Shown piece after piece: positions 35,760 to 47,113 of a stretch of DNA of 51,856 nucleotides; the first letter of the stretch is position 1, and the number at the start of each line of letters is the position of its first letter. This DNA is from Gryganskiella cystojenkinii (Eukaryota; Mortierellomycota; Mortierellomycetes; Mortierellales; Mortierellaceae). The notes below the pieces were generated by a model. It did no database searches and was not told the origin of the DNA. It saw only the letters and a program-made list of their open reading frames with translations. The translations under genes were made by a program, and so were the position numbers. The stretch is from the NCBI GenBank assembly GCA_015852425.1, contig JAAAIG010000189.1:1-51856 (forward strand), given 5' to 3'.

Positions 35760-38138
35760 ATCATCATAGTCATCATGGCCCTCTATCTCTCCACCGTACT
35801 TCGCAATGATCGTTGTTCGTTTTTGTTCTTGCTTCGGAAAAGACAGAGGTTGCCAAGGACCAAGACCAAGACCAAAGTCCAAAAGGCCGTTCGGTCATGC
35901 TTTGGCTCTCTTTCTCTCCTTTCCTATCCATATCGAGCCCTTTGAGGCACACGGGCTACTCGACAACAGGGGTCTGCACACCCCTCATGGTTACACTAAA
36001 GAAATGAGTCGTCTTTCGAAAAAAGTATTGAATTGGATTGAATACTTTCGAGCGTAATAATGAAAAAAATTCAAAAAATCTTGATCCACAAATGGTTACA
36101 CAAAAGAAACGAGTTCGCGAAAAAAAAAATGCCGAGTTTGGTCAGGGGACTTTAATCCTCTTTTTCTTGCTGGCGAGTTTTTTTTTTGCCATTGTTGGCC
36201 GCCATCGATTGTCGGTTCAAAATAGGTTGTGTTGGGCACAGTTCAAAAAGTTGTTGTCGAGAGGCCAAACCTTCTTTACAAAACTTTTCCACGGCCTTCC
36301 ATTCGGTCAACACCTATGAATTTCCCCACTCACTTCATCAACCAGGTCCAATCCCAATCTTTCGCCGAGTGGATGATTGGTGTGTCTGAGCCAAATTTTC
36401 TTTCATCATTACGGTCGCTCGAAGATTGCTCCTCTCCCTCCAGCCGTCTTTTAGACTCATTATTCCGTTCACAAGAAGGCCCAGAACTCAGAAGCAGCAC
36501 TCTATCAAGGAAGAAGAAAGGCGAAAGAGAGGGGCACGAGGGTGAGAATTGTCTGGTACGAAACTATCTGTACGTTTTGCCTTGAATGGTCATGACCCCT
36601 TCGACCATTGCTTTTCCCGCTCCCTTTCTCCACCTGTGATCAACTACAAAAGGTCTTGAGACTCTCTTCACCCGAGAATGGCCTTCATTGTTTTGGTTTA
36701 ACCCCCAAAATGTCGTCAGTGTAGTGAAAGATAATCCAAAAAAATGCGTTCCTTCTTGTCTGGAAAGGCGGAACGAATGTTTATGCCCATCACGTATGTC
36801 AGCACTAAGAATGAGAATTGTGAGAGGCAAAACTGGAGTGACGATCAATGGACGGGGAGTGGTTGCTCGATGCTACTTAGCAGTAATCGGAGAGAAGAGC
36901 TGTCGTCATCCCTAAACAGTTGCTTTGTATACCAAAAATGAAACGAGAAATCGAGTGAACGGATCGCATTCGAGGCGCAACTGTTTGTTTGAGTTTGGTC
37001 TTCTTCCCATAGTCCTCAACTTTCAGGAAGACGTAGATGGACCGCGTTCATCTTCTCCTTTCACTAAGGGGCCTCCAGACAGCATTCTAGTCGTAAACGA
37101 TGATGGCAAAGATCAACTGCTACTTGAGTCAGACGCGTCGCTTTTACACGGGTGTTTGTTGTCTTCTCAGTCGTACGAGCTTTAGCATAATAACGTGGTT
37201 GGGCGAAATGCATTCCCCATTACCTATCACAATCTCCACCTTTATGGACCTTGAACATCCCAACCCTTCCTTGCCCCTTTCTCCTCGCCTCTACTCCTCT
37301 CCTGTCGCTCTTTCCTTTCTACTCGACGCCCTTGGGGATAGTGTACCATCAACAGCTTCTGCGCGGAAAGAGCTCCAGCTCGGAGCCATCCTTTGAGTTT
37401 GGCAATTGGCAATTCCTTACTTTTACGCCGTTTCTGTTCCGGTCTAGTGTGTCAATTTTTTAGGAGTTTAGAGTGTGTGCAACGTTAGGCTTCTATTTTC
37501 TTTTTTTTTTCTCCAACGATCTGATTTTTGAACAATCCATAAGTGGGGTTTTCGCCGTTTTGATGTTGGGCAGAACACAGATACAGTATAATTTTACACA
37601 ACTCTTCGCTCCGAGGACCTTTCCCTCCCCAACTTTGTTGCCTTCAATTGTAGATGGGTGGGGTTAATTACCTCGGGAATGAGCAACTCACAGTTTGACT
37701 TTCCTTCAGAGAATCAATCTTTTCTTTCTGGAAAATGGTGCAATATTCCTGCGTATTTTTTTTGTTCTTCGACCGCACATTAACAGGGCTCTCGTTCACT
37801 CCCATGTATTATATGCGCTCCTTGTGCCTCCGAGAAAGCGCTACTTATATTTTATGGTCCCCTAGGTTCCGCGGTTCTGTTCAGGGAGGGAGAGTGTGAT
37901 CCCTGCGCTTGTATCCATAGGCCGCTACCTTGTAAAGTACCTTCGCCTACATATTATCAAGCAACTTGTGACCATTCCTAAAACATCCTTCCGTTTGAGA
38001 ATCGTTTAGGTCCTGCTGAGTAAATGGTCATAAAGAATCTAGTTTATTCTGGTAATTGTATTGGGAACGAATAAAAGGGAGGGAGAGAAAGAGAGGAGTG
38101 ATTGGTTTTCGATAGGTTGGCGGCAGGTAAGAGAGAAT
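35760..38138. other. 2.4 kb intergenic region without a supportable gene
   Basis: Between the IDO promoter and the 3' end of the complex I subunit gene. Short reading frames on both strands lack codon bias and conserved motifs. The left part may hold upstream control elements of IDO and the right part the 3'UTR of the complex I gene. Confidence 0.5.
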
Positions 38139-39287
38139 TTAGTGGAACTTGGGGATGAGACCATCAGTCTTAACCTCAGAGCCAACCTCGATGCACCTGC
38201 TGGATGCGTTGTTCATGCCACTAGAAAGGAAACGCAGAATTAACATCTCGGTCATAGGTGATATGAAATTTAATCGTCAGGACATGCATCATACGCCACT
38301 TACTCAGGGTAACGAATCTGGATCTTGGGGGGAAGAATGGCGCCAGCGAAGAACTTACTACAAACGAGGAATTGAAAACGTAGAAGTTGATGTTATGTTA
38401 GCCCAAATAATAAAGTATTTCTCGTATGAACAAAAAAACGCGACAATCCCCGATATGATGAAATAACTTACGTCTCCTCAGCAGCCTTCTGGGCAAGGTT
38501 GATGTGCTGCTCGTTGAGACGGTTGGACTCCTTCTCGGAGCGCATGTAGTACTCGATGTAGCGGGTGAAAGGGTGCTTCTCCTAATTAGTTGCATGTGAT
38601 GATCAAATATGAATCTCGCGTTAGATAACCTTTCCGGTAAGACTCGCAAGTTCCCCTTTGGTAATCGCGGTTCATGCTGCCTGGGATTGTTCTTTTGATA
38701 TCGTTCCAAAGGAGGGTCCAATATCTACGCGATCCATGCGCCCGGTTCTATTTGCAATACGCTTTGTCCTTTCGAATCCAGAAGCGATGTGCTGTTAGGG
38801 AAAGCCAATTGATCGGATCCTGTCCAAGTCAAAATGAAATTCCTGACAGATGTTCCGTTCGTTCGGTTCCCGGATTCATTACCTCGCCCTGGTTGGTGAG
38901 GTGCTCATCAATGCGGGACCAGGCGATCAATCCGACGATGGCAGCCAAGGTCACTTTGAAACCCGAGGAAGTGAAGCCTATCCATTGAAAAAGTGTTTTT
39001 GTCACATTAGCTGGAGTGTAAGTGGTAGGATTGACCCATCGCAAGGTTTCAAGATGTAGGGAAGTTGTCGATTCCGAAGGCTAATAATGCTGCGGTTGCC
39101 AATCTCGGACTTTTTTCTTTGCAGGCTGTTTCGGTCCGTGTTTGTGAAAAGCGATGATCCGATCCTGCATACCTTCTTGGGTAGGGGGAGCTTCGGGACC
39201 AGCGTGAGCAGCGTGGGAGCCGAAACGCTTTTGGACGACGCGAGTCGAACGGGTAACAGCAATGCCCGCCCTGGTAAGAAAAGACAT
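38139..39287 (-). CDS. mitochondrial complex I accessory subunit, fungal NUO-17.8-like
   Basis: Five exons close in phase: 39287-39173, 38977-38883, 38581-38472, 38357-38304 and 38220-38139, for 151 residues. The N-terminus MSFLTRAGIAVTRSTRVVQ with further Arg and no acidic residues is a mitochondrial presequence. One membrane helix follows (FKVTLAAIVGLIAWSRI), then EKHPFTRYIEYYMRSEKES and a charged helix, then ILPPKIQIRYPDGM. This order (presequence, single transmembrane helix, P-F-T-R-x-I-E motif, late RYP motif) fits the 17.8-kDa subunit of fungal NADH:ubiquinone oxidoreductase, a small membrane-arm protein not catalytic itself. The assignment rests on remembered family pattern, so another single-span inner-membrane protein is possible. 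The gene has the highest intron density per residue in the window, and its promoter region is shared with the divergent carrier gene at 40203. Confidence 0.72.
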
Positions 39288-40202
39288 GATGCTATATAAA
39301 GGTGATGTAGAGAGAGGAATGAAGAGTCTGTTGCATGAATAGCGCTCGCGGAAATGAATCCCGACGATGAGAACTTTCAGTTCACTTTTTTAAAAACGTC
39401 ACTGGATTGGTCTTTATGTAAATGTAACATGATCACGTGAGATTTTCGTCTCCTTCAGGAACAAACTGGGTGTCTGTGCGATTTGTTCAAGAAAAGGATC
39501 GACATGGTAAAAACGGCACCTTTTCATATCTGCTTGATTCCTTCAAAAGATTACCATAGACCAAAGAAGGGGGTAAACAGGCATTCGTTCGTACTGGAAC
39601 AAGCGCGAGCAAAGAGTATAGCCAGCCCGGTCAGATCGAATTGGTCACCCGTTCCCGATAGAAAATAGCGTTACAGCTAGTTCTTTTCAAAAATAAGGAC
39701 ATCAGGACATCGACTGAATCTTGCTTGCATCAACGTGAACGACACACTAATAAAACTAACAAGAACACAACGACAAGCATCCCTCCCATAGTATCCATGT
39801 ATCCATGGCTGATCGTAAGCAGTCCCAATATTCTCCGCCTTTTTTTTTGGCTCATCTCATATTTATTGAAAAATTCTATTCTTCCTTTTCTCGCTCTTTC
39901 TTTTCTTTCTCCTTTTCTTCTTTTCATTTGAGGCCCGAATGTCTTCCTGCCGAACCTCGAGCATCCTCTATCATCTTTCGTAATCCAATTTGGACCCTTT
40001 GACTCTGAGCAAACGCCTACACGACATACATCCAAGACGGCTCTGCAGCCGCACTTGACTCGCAGGATCCAGGTCGAAGAAACGTATATATATATATATA
40101 CCCACAGAAAAATCCCAACATTTTTTTTCGATTCAGGAACAACCCACGCACAGGAACCCAGAGAAAAATCTTGGTACATATACCCCGGGAGGTCTTCACT
40201 CT
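39288..40202. promoter_or_regulatory. divergent promoter region of two mitochondrial-protein genes
   Basis: These 915 bp separate the ATG of the complex I subunit (-) from the ATG of the mitochondrial carrier (+). The stretch contains a pyrimidine tract (about 39880-39925) and a (TA)8 repeat at 40085-40100 in the presumed leader of the carrier. No further gene is seen. Co-regulation of the two genes is plausible but untested. Confidence 0.45.
40085..40100. repeat. (TA)8 microsatellite
   Basis: Eight perfect TA units about 100 bp before the start codon of the mitochondrial carrier gene. Confidence 0.9.
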
Positions 40203-41736
40203 ATGCCTACGGACGCCTCGATCAACCTCAAGACATCTGCCGCTGCTGCCTTCTGTGCCCGACTCTGTGTCCATCCTTGTAAGGACCCGCCCTTGGAAAT
40301 TTTCAAGATACGTTCTTGGTTCTTCGCATCCGATATTAATCGATGGTGACTCTTTTTTTTTTCCCCCGCCGGTATGCTTATTAGTGGATCACTTGAGAGC
40401 ATCATTGCTCGGATCAGAAAACGCAACAGCAGGAGGCAACAAGAACGTCTTTGAAATCATTTATCGACACCTTTTCTCTCATCATCATGACCAGTCAGCC
40501 ACAAGAAATCAATACCGCCGCCATCAAACCTATCGGGAACGAATTGAACTCTGGCGAGGACTCTACAAGGGTGTGTCGTTTGCGCTCGTCATCCAAGTAC
40601 CAGCCTTGGCCCTCTTTCTCTCGACTTACGATGCAACCAAACACGGATTAGCACATCTCTCCTCTCGGCTGCATCTCTCCCGGTTCCATTTACATCACTT
40701 CGAGACACACCTGATAAGCGGGATGATGGCCAAGGTCGCTGGAACCTTTCTCTGGGCTCCTATGATCAAGCTTCAGACACTGCAAGGACAAATTCTCGGT
40801 CAGTCCCTAGCGACAGCGGGGGCAAGGCTGTCCTTGACACGCGCATACGGATTGATCAAGAATGTTGGACAGTCACCTGAGGGATATAAAGGATTATGGT
40901 CCGGGTACAGACCTACTTTAACAACCTTGCTGCCTTATACCATGATCTACTTTGCGATATACGAACAGTTGAAGCAACTGACCCGGTGGGTCATTCTCAA
41001 CAGCAAGTCCGAGGAAAACACTATCAGTATTGGAAACGGCAGAAACGAAGATAGCTGGACGGTGCCACTTGACACTGTCCATGAGAACCCTTTCCCCTTG
41101 AATCTCGGAGCCTATATGGTTTGCGTTTCAGGAGCCGTTGCGCTCTCGGCGGCAGTTTGTCACATCTCCTCCGCACTCAGGGTCCAGTGCATGGAATGGC
41201 TGACGACCTCCACGGCTGATGCTGCTCGGGCATCGCGCTCCTCTATTGCAGCTGCAGGATCAATGACAGCTACTTCAAAAATTCAAGGGGTCACGTCCGC
41301 CGCTGCTGCTCATATCAGGACGATATCATTTGTAACACCTGCTCCAGCAATGCCCTCCTTACCTCCTCACTATACCTCGACAACCTCATCTCATCTATCA
41401 ACGAGACTTCAGTGCCAGCACGCCAATTTGACCTCCATTCCTTCCCGAGCAACACCAAAATTGACACCCTCCGCTTCTACGGCAACAAGCGCCTCGAACA
41501 GGAAGTCTCAACACTCGATACAACTATGGAAACAAGAACAACAACAGCCTTTTATTCGAAGGCTTCGAACCACGGCATCGACTATGGCAATGACCATGAA
41601 ATCAAGCTCACCTTCCAAGTTTTTGAGACAAATCACTCGAGGATTGGGACCTCGTATTCTCTGGACTGCTCCTGGCGTGACCTTGACCACGGCTGGATTC
41701 GAGGTTTTTCGGAACATGGCTCTTGGGATCGTTTAG
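40203..41736 (+). CDS. divergent mitochondrial carrier family (SLC25) protein
   Basis: Exons 40203-40278 and 40385-41736 (phase 1), 475 residues. The splice creates the first carrier signature CVHPLDHLRA, matching P-x-[DE]-x-x-[RK]. Even-numbered helix motifs follow (GLYKGVSFALVIQVPALALF; GLWSGYRPTLTTLLPYTMIY; a last GLGPRILWTAPGVTLTTAGF), so three repeats are present. The second odd helix has APMIKLQ and the third HISSALR, so the acidic-basic signature is lost in repeats 2 and 3. An unusually long Ser/Thr/Ala-rich insertion of about 130 residues lies between helices 5 and 6 (about 41220-41610). Canonical carriers are near 300 residues. Degenerate signatures occur in non-transporting members such as Ugo1 and SLC25A46, which act in membrane dynamics on the outer membrane; whether this protein transports a substrate is unknown. 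Confidence 0.82.
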
Positions 41737-42084
41737 TGTTTTTGTCTCTTTTCCTTTTCTATACCTAACATGTATAATCACTGTACAACAACGTTAAGAC
41801 CATTATGACAACCGAAAAAAAAGAACCCAGACTCACTAAACGTCTGTCTCCTTAACGTCGCAACAAAGATCAGCTATGACAGTTATCATCATTTATTGGC
41901 GTTGATGACCATCATTTTCTCCAAAGCAATTTTCAAAACTCACTCTTCTTCTCGCGAGACACTGCTTACACTGGTTTGAATGTGTTTTAACTTTTAATAA
42001 GAAAACTGACTCTAAAAGGTCGGGTATTGTTGTACAAGGAGGGTAAATATAGTAATATACAGAGGGACTAGAGGGCCAGGAAAT
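41737..42084. other. convergent 3' intergenic region
   Basis: Short AT-rich region between the carrier stop (+) and the transporter stop (-); nothing coding seen. Confidence 0.5.
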
Positions 42085-43383
42085 TTACTTGGCAGCATCA
42101 GTCAAGAAATCGTGGCGGAGGGCCTTGATGGCATCGATAGAGCCAATGACGGCGGAAATGACGCCGATGATGACAATGATCGCGCACCAGACCAATTCGT
42201 ACCACTTCATCTGTCTCCATCCGATCAACTTAAAGTAGCAGAGGATGGGCAAGACAAAGATCAACGTGCAGTTGCCAAGAGCTCCCAACAAGGAGAGGAA
42301 GTCACCGAAGTAAGGGACAGTGCAGGCAATGCCACCACAGACGGCAACAATGGCAAGGCGCAAGAGGGTACGGTAGACACGTTCCATGACTTTACCACGA
42401 CGAGCAACAGTGATATCGATAAGACGCTCAAACTCCAAAGCAAATGAGGTCAACAAGATGGGGGAAGCGAGGATGACGTGGACAATGATGACAATAGTTC
42501 CAATCTTGGTAGCGAGATCCTTGGGCAAGTTGTCAAGAATGGGGGACATGGCCTGATCACCATAGGCGAGGTAACCGGGAATAGCGGTGGCGAGGTAAAG
42601 GATCGAGCAGGTGCCCAAAGCGGCGGCAACAACACGGTTCCAGGACTTGGGGTAGCGCATAGCTTCTTCGACGTGCATGTAGACAACGTTACCACCGAAG
42701 CAGATCGAGATTGAAGCAACAGTGGTGGGCAAGTTGGCGAGGATAACGTTCTGGTGGTTAACATTGGCATAAAGAGGGTTGCTCATGTCCATGATGGAAC
42801 CACGAACAGCGACAATGACCAAGACAACCGTAGCAAGAGCACCAAAGATCGACATGACCGCAACTTCTTTAAGAGTCTTCATGCTGACGAAGGGAACAGC
42901 GACGACAGCGGCAGCGATCCAAATCCAAGCCTTGACACTGAGACCGGCACTGGGGACCAATTTTTCCATTTCGCCACCAGACAAGATCAAGTACATGACA
43001 GGCGCACCAATGACGATTGAGGTATGGAAGAACCAGACGGCAATCAAACCGGGCTTTCCAAAAGCATGACGGCCGATTTCCTGATAGGACGAGAGACGGT
43101 ATTTGCCGTTGTAGTACAAGCACTTCATAAGGAGGATGGCAGTGTAGACCGACATGATCAAGGACAACAAAAGGACTCCGACACCGATCCAGCCTCCCAT
43201 CTTCAAGGCATAAGGAAGGCCAAGGGTACCGGTACCGGCGACGACACAGACGACATTGGCATAGGCCAAGAGGTTGGAGCCCTGCTCGGGTCTCTCGGCG
43301 AGGAGATCAACAGCCATGTGCTCCTTGTCACTGTTGATGCTTGTGACCTCGTACATCTCTTCAGAGTGTTCGTTCTTCTCCAT
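42085..43383 (-). CDS. amino-acid transporter, Avt/AAAP family
   Basis: Single exon, 432 residues, ATG at 43383. After an acidic, hydrophilic N-terminus of about 45 residues comes the hallmark first helix (YANVVCVVAGTGTLGLPYAL then KMGGWIGVGVLLL) of the Aa_trans/AAAP fold. About ten further hydrophobic segments follow, including ISICFGGNVVYMHVEEAM and LLGALGNCTLIFVLPILCYF. The length and the short N-terminal tail resemble AVT-type vacuolar proton/amino-acid exchangers; substrate and direction cannot be read from sequence. Absence of introns and a strong bias to ATC, GTC, GCC and CTC codons distinguish it from its neighbours and suggest high expression. A TATAAAAG lies about 185 bp upstream. 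The first glycine-rich helix is intact, so the protein is probably functional. Confidence 0.9.
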   Translation of the reverse strand: MEKNEHSEEMYEVTSINSDKEHMAVDLLAERPEQGSNLLAYANVVCVVAGTGTLGLPYALKMGGWIGVGVLLLSLIMSVYTAILLMKCLYYNGKYRLSSYQEIGRHAFGKPGLIAVWFFHTSIVIGAPVMYLILSGGEMEKLVPSAGLSVKAWIWIAAAVVAVPFVSMKTLKEVAVMSIFGALATVVLVIVAVRGSIMDMSNPLYANVNHQNVILANLPTTVASISICFGGNVVYMHVEEAMRYPKSWNRVVAAALGTCSILYLATAIPGYLAYGDQAMSPILDNLPKDLATKIGTIVIIVHVILASPILLTSFALEFERLIDITVARRGKVMERVYRTLLRLAIVAVCGGIACTVPYFGDFLSLLGALGNCTLIFVLPILCYFKLIGWRQMKWYELVWCAIIVIIGVISAVIGSIDAIKALRHDFLTDAAK

Positions 43384-43566
43384 GTTGATTATGAGTTAAG
43401 GTTTTTTAAGTAAAGGAAAAGGAGGGAAGAGGAGATAGTCGCCTTTTAAAAAGGTGGCTGTGGAGAGAGAAAGGAAAGAGAGAGAGAGAGAAGAAAGTAG
43501 AGGAGGAGCGAGGAGAGAATAAAGATGAGGGTTGATGAACAAAAAAGAAGTGGCGGCAGAAAGATC

Positions 43567-43574
43567 CTTTTATA
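43567..43574 (-). promoter_or_regulatory. TATA box of the amino-acid transporter gene
   Basis: TATAAAAG on the minus strand, about 185 bp upstream of the ATG at 43383, followed by a CT-rich leader (about 43530-43410). Confidence 0.6.
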
Positions 43575-45550
43575 AGGAAATGAAAAATTTGACTCTCAGG
43601 GGCGAAACTAAAAAAAGTCTCCGGATATTCAAACGGATTGAATAGGCGACCAGTCAGCTTCGAGATTTTTTGACGTTCGAAACCTTGCGTATCCTTTCTT
43701 TTGGCCGTCTTTTTTTTGGACCTTGGTTCGTTACCGGCATTGGTACGTTGTCGTCTTGACGTAGAACAAGACGGAGAGACACCACTCACAACCCACCCAC
43801 GGATTTCTTTGTTGTTTGTTGTGTGTTTGGTTAGGCCCTTTGTTGGATCAACAAACAAAATTGCCATTGGGCGATCTGTTTTTATTTTGGCCGTTGTTCC
43901 CCTTTTTGTCCTGCAAATCAGGCAATTTTCCACGCGGAAGGAAACAGGAAACACTGCACTGCACCTCTTTGTTTGTCTGTGTGTTGTGCCTGCCCGATCG
44001 GTTCTTGTGTGCAAAGGGTTTATGGACTAAAGGGCAGTAAAAGTCAGTAACAAAAAGAGGCGAGACCTATACCATGTGCCGCAATGCACTCGTACGATCT
44101 GCCCCAAAGAAAAATTCTTTCGCAAGGAACCGGAACCCAGCTTGCGGGCTTTCTCTTGGTCTAGATCCCGCATACATAATACTTGGCACTTGATACCAAC
44201 CTTCCGCAGAGATAAAGAAAAAGACTTTCATTTTTGCCCACCAAAATTGGAGTCCCTCCTCCTCCTCTTCCCTTCCTCCAGAAATAAACTAATTTTCTCC
44301 TTAACCCAGAGAGAGTAACGAGAAAGTTTCGGTGATAGACTCTACGCAGTACTTGACAAAAGGGCCAAACTGAGAAAGTCCTTTTTCCTCGATCCCTTCC
44401 TTGTGTCCCTAAGCATGAGGCGAGCGGCCAAACAGCGAAAATATCCTCATTTTCCATGGGCTTTCTCGGGTCTTGGTCTTTTCTCGGGTCTTGGCCTCAT
44501 CCTCATTGGATGAAACACATTCAACCAATTGTGAAGCTTCGTACATTCAAAGTCCTCCGATACAGTCATGTACCCAGGTTTCAATGCTGGAGCCAGTAAA
44601 ATGCTTGAATTCTCTCTTTTTAGAATCATCAACCTGTCATTTTGAGTTCCTGTGTGCTTGAAAGAGCAAAAAAAATAAAGTGGCAACTCCATCATCAATC
44701 GCCATCGCTCGAATGCTCGGGACTTGAAAATTTCAAGGGTCATTCGATCGAGAAAAGGGACTTGTTGGGGGGTAGCATGGACACAAAAGAGTCATTTATC
44801 GAAAAGGGTCCTTCACCTTCTTAGAAGACGACTCATTTGACTCGATCATATTGGCTGGTTTGCTTGTGTCAAAGTGCATGTGCAGAGTTCGCAAAAGAAC
44901 GGGCGAAAAGGCACTTTCAATCAACTCTCTCTCTCCACCTTCTCTTCTGTCTCTCTCGCCCTTCTTTTCTCTCTTCAGAAACGAAACGTGTCTCTAATTG
45001 CTCTCGCAGCTTAGCGGTTAGTCCGCTTGCTTCTGTGCATAACCTTGAAAACTAACACAAAGGCACACTGTGATTCTTTCCCTCCTGAAACAGTCCCTTA
45101 TGTCACCCGGTAATCACTCCCCCATTTCCTCAACGCTTGCGTTCAATGGTGGGTTGTTTTGTTATTATTATTTTTTTTTTTTGTTTAGGATTGAGTTGGT
45201 CGATCCGTACGACCAAAACAACAAAAGAAAGATTTGGGTAACAGTGGTCAGTGGTCCATTTCTCAAAATTTCTCTCTGAACACGCGTTTAGATCGATCTT
45301 CCAGTATTATCTATTTGGGATTTGGTATTACAGAACTCATATGCTTTTGTGTACCTCCACAATGAACCGGATTATTGTTGTTCGCAAAAGATACATGCAC
45401 ACAGTACAGTATTATTATATTTCATTCTCGAGATCTTTCGGCTTTCCTTTCTACGTCTTATTGGCACTTTCGCCTTTCCTCTTCCAAGTCAACCTTATCA
45501 TCGTCCCCCGCTTGCACTCTCAGCTCTCGATCCTCTTATTTTCAATTTGC
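43575..45550. other. about 2 kb intergenic region
   Basis: Between the transporter promoter and the GH8 stop codon. It contains a direct repeat of TTTCTCGGGTCTTGG (44462-44476 and 44480-44494). Reading frames are short and without coding bias. Confidence 0.5.
44462..44494. repeat. 15-bp direct repeat
   Basis: TTTCTCGGGTCTTGG occurs twice with 18-bp periodicity, in the intergenic region upstream of the amino-acid transporter. Confidence 0.85.
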
Positions 45551-47113
45551 TCAGCATCCCGAGGGGTTTCTTGCCTGTAAGAGACACAAGAGCTGGATCG
45601 AATCCCCAAAATAAGACTTGTCCGATTCCAATTCCTCCATCTCGTTCTGGATCCGAGCTTGGTTCGGATGGCGCATTGTCCACATCACTACAGATGCTGG
45701 GGCCGTGTAGGACATGTCCTGGTAAGTTCTATCATGGATCCGTTGACCGTTCAGATGATACCCAGCATCGACCTTGCCCAACGATCCAAAAAACGACGAC
45801 TGGGCCATCAATACCGGCTGGATTCGAGGATCTTGTGTCAGGAGGTAATAGATCGAGAGACGCCAACTAAAAAACAGGGAGTACAGAGCGCATGATAGCG
45901 TTAAATAAACAGACAACTGGTTAAGCCTTGCTCTCATGTTCTTTTAGTTGGTCCTTTTAGCGGGCAGTCGATGTTACGGTCCAACTTACGGCACGCGGCA
46001 AGAGTTCCAGTTGTAGTCCTAAAATGGTTCCAAGTTTTTTTTTTTTTTTTTTTGTTGTTGATACAACAGAGAGAGAATTTTGGTCGGTTATTTGATCATG
46101 GAAACAGACACAGACATGGAGTAGCTTACTATTGCTAAAAACTAGCGCCTCTTTACCTTGTCGTTATCACTCTCCAGGATCTTTTTCTGTGAGGGTTCAT
46201 AGAACCCGTTGGTGGCCATTTTTAAAAAATCGGCAATCAAACCAGTCGGGTTCAAGTGTAACTGATGTTGAACCGTCGTGATAATCGCATCTAAGACCTT
46301 GGCCCATTGAGGGGATCGTTCCACATCCTCGTTGTAAAACGTCAAAAAACCGGCCAAGATGAAATCCGAAGGTCGCGTCACGTCCGTGTAAGCACTTTCC
46401 TCGCCATAATGTGCACCACCGGTATAACCCTGAGCACCCACAGTCGGCTCCGCGACCTTGACCCAATCGCCCAGCGTCGGCATAAACGTATAGTGGTTGA
46501 TCTCGTGATCCCAAATCGCCTTGGCCAACTGGAGTGCAATCTGTCGGTAATCGTATCTCCCACAGGGAGAACGACCCCAGATCTTTGCAGCATGGAAAAG
46601 AGCCGTCGCAATATCGATATCGCCATCGGTCGCAGAGTTAGATCCACCCTCGGGTGCGTTCGAATAGGTCCGGCTATGTTTGTCGTCGATCTGTTGCCAG
46701 GCACAGAGTCCGTTCGCATTCTTGAAGTGAAGGAACCAGCGGAGGAGACCGTCGAAGTCCTGTTGGTTGCGCATCAAGACGGAGATCAACATACCATATC
46801 CGATGGCTATAATGTATGACAGGGTCAACGTACCGAAAAGAAAAAGTGGGACAGCATCGCCCAGGTTTGTTTGGTTAGTGGGTTTGAGGGCCGTTCTGTT
46901 CAGTGATGAGGCTGTGCGGCCTTTTCTTGGTTTGTGCATCTTGACAGTGTGTCCAGACTTTGCTATGAGGCGAATGCGATTACCTTCGGAACAGGTGATT
47001 GCATTCTTTTGCTCAACTTCACCCTTTTTGTTGTAGTCAACGTAGAGGAGCTCTCCCCATGCGCGAATGTAGGCGCCGCGCCATTCGTGGTATTTTTGTT
47101 CGATCGAAGGCAT
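45551..47113 (-). CDS. glycoside hydrolase family 8 enzyme (endoglucanase/chitosanase type)
   Basis: Exons 47113-46984, 46806-46157, 46018-45990 and 45866-45551 close in phase, giving 374 residues. GH8 enzymes hydrolyse beta-1,4 glycans (cellulose, chitosan, xylan or mixed glucan) with inversion. Visible family motifs: a start-proximal QKYHEWRGAYIRAWGELLYV, then across the first intron ITCSEAIGYGMLISVLM with the catalytic acid Glu43, then DFDGLLRWFLHFKNANGLCA and the ATDGDIDIATAL block with the conserved Asp, then LGDWVKV. The 29-bp exon supplies DYNWNSCRVPWR across a junction, the Y-N-x-C-R motif of the fold. The C-terminal block contains YQDMSYTAPASVV. The proposed ATG gives no signal peptide, so an upstream exon is likely missing; a chitosanase would be expected to be secreted or wall-bound. 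Substrate cannot be decided. GH8 is mainly bacterial, while the introns here show it is settled in the fungal genome. Confidence 0.88.

Noticed and set aside
45000..45060. tRNA-like stretch (GCAGCTTAGCGGTTAGTCCGC)
   Set aside because: It resembles a D-arm, but no T-arm (GTTCRA) or acceptor stem follows at the right distance.
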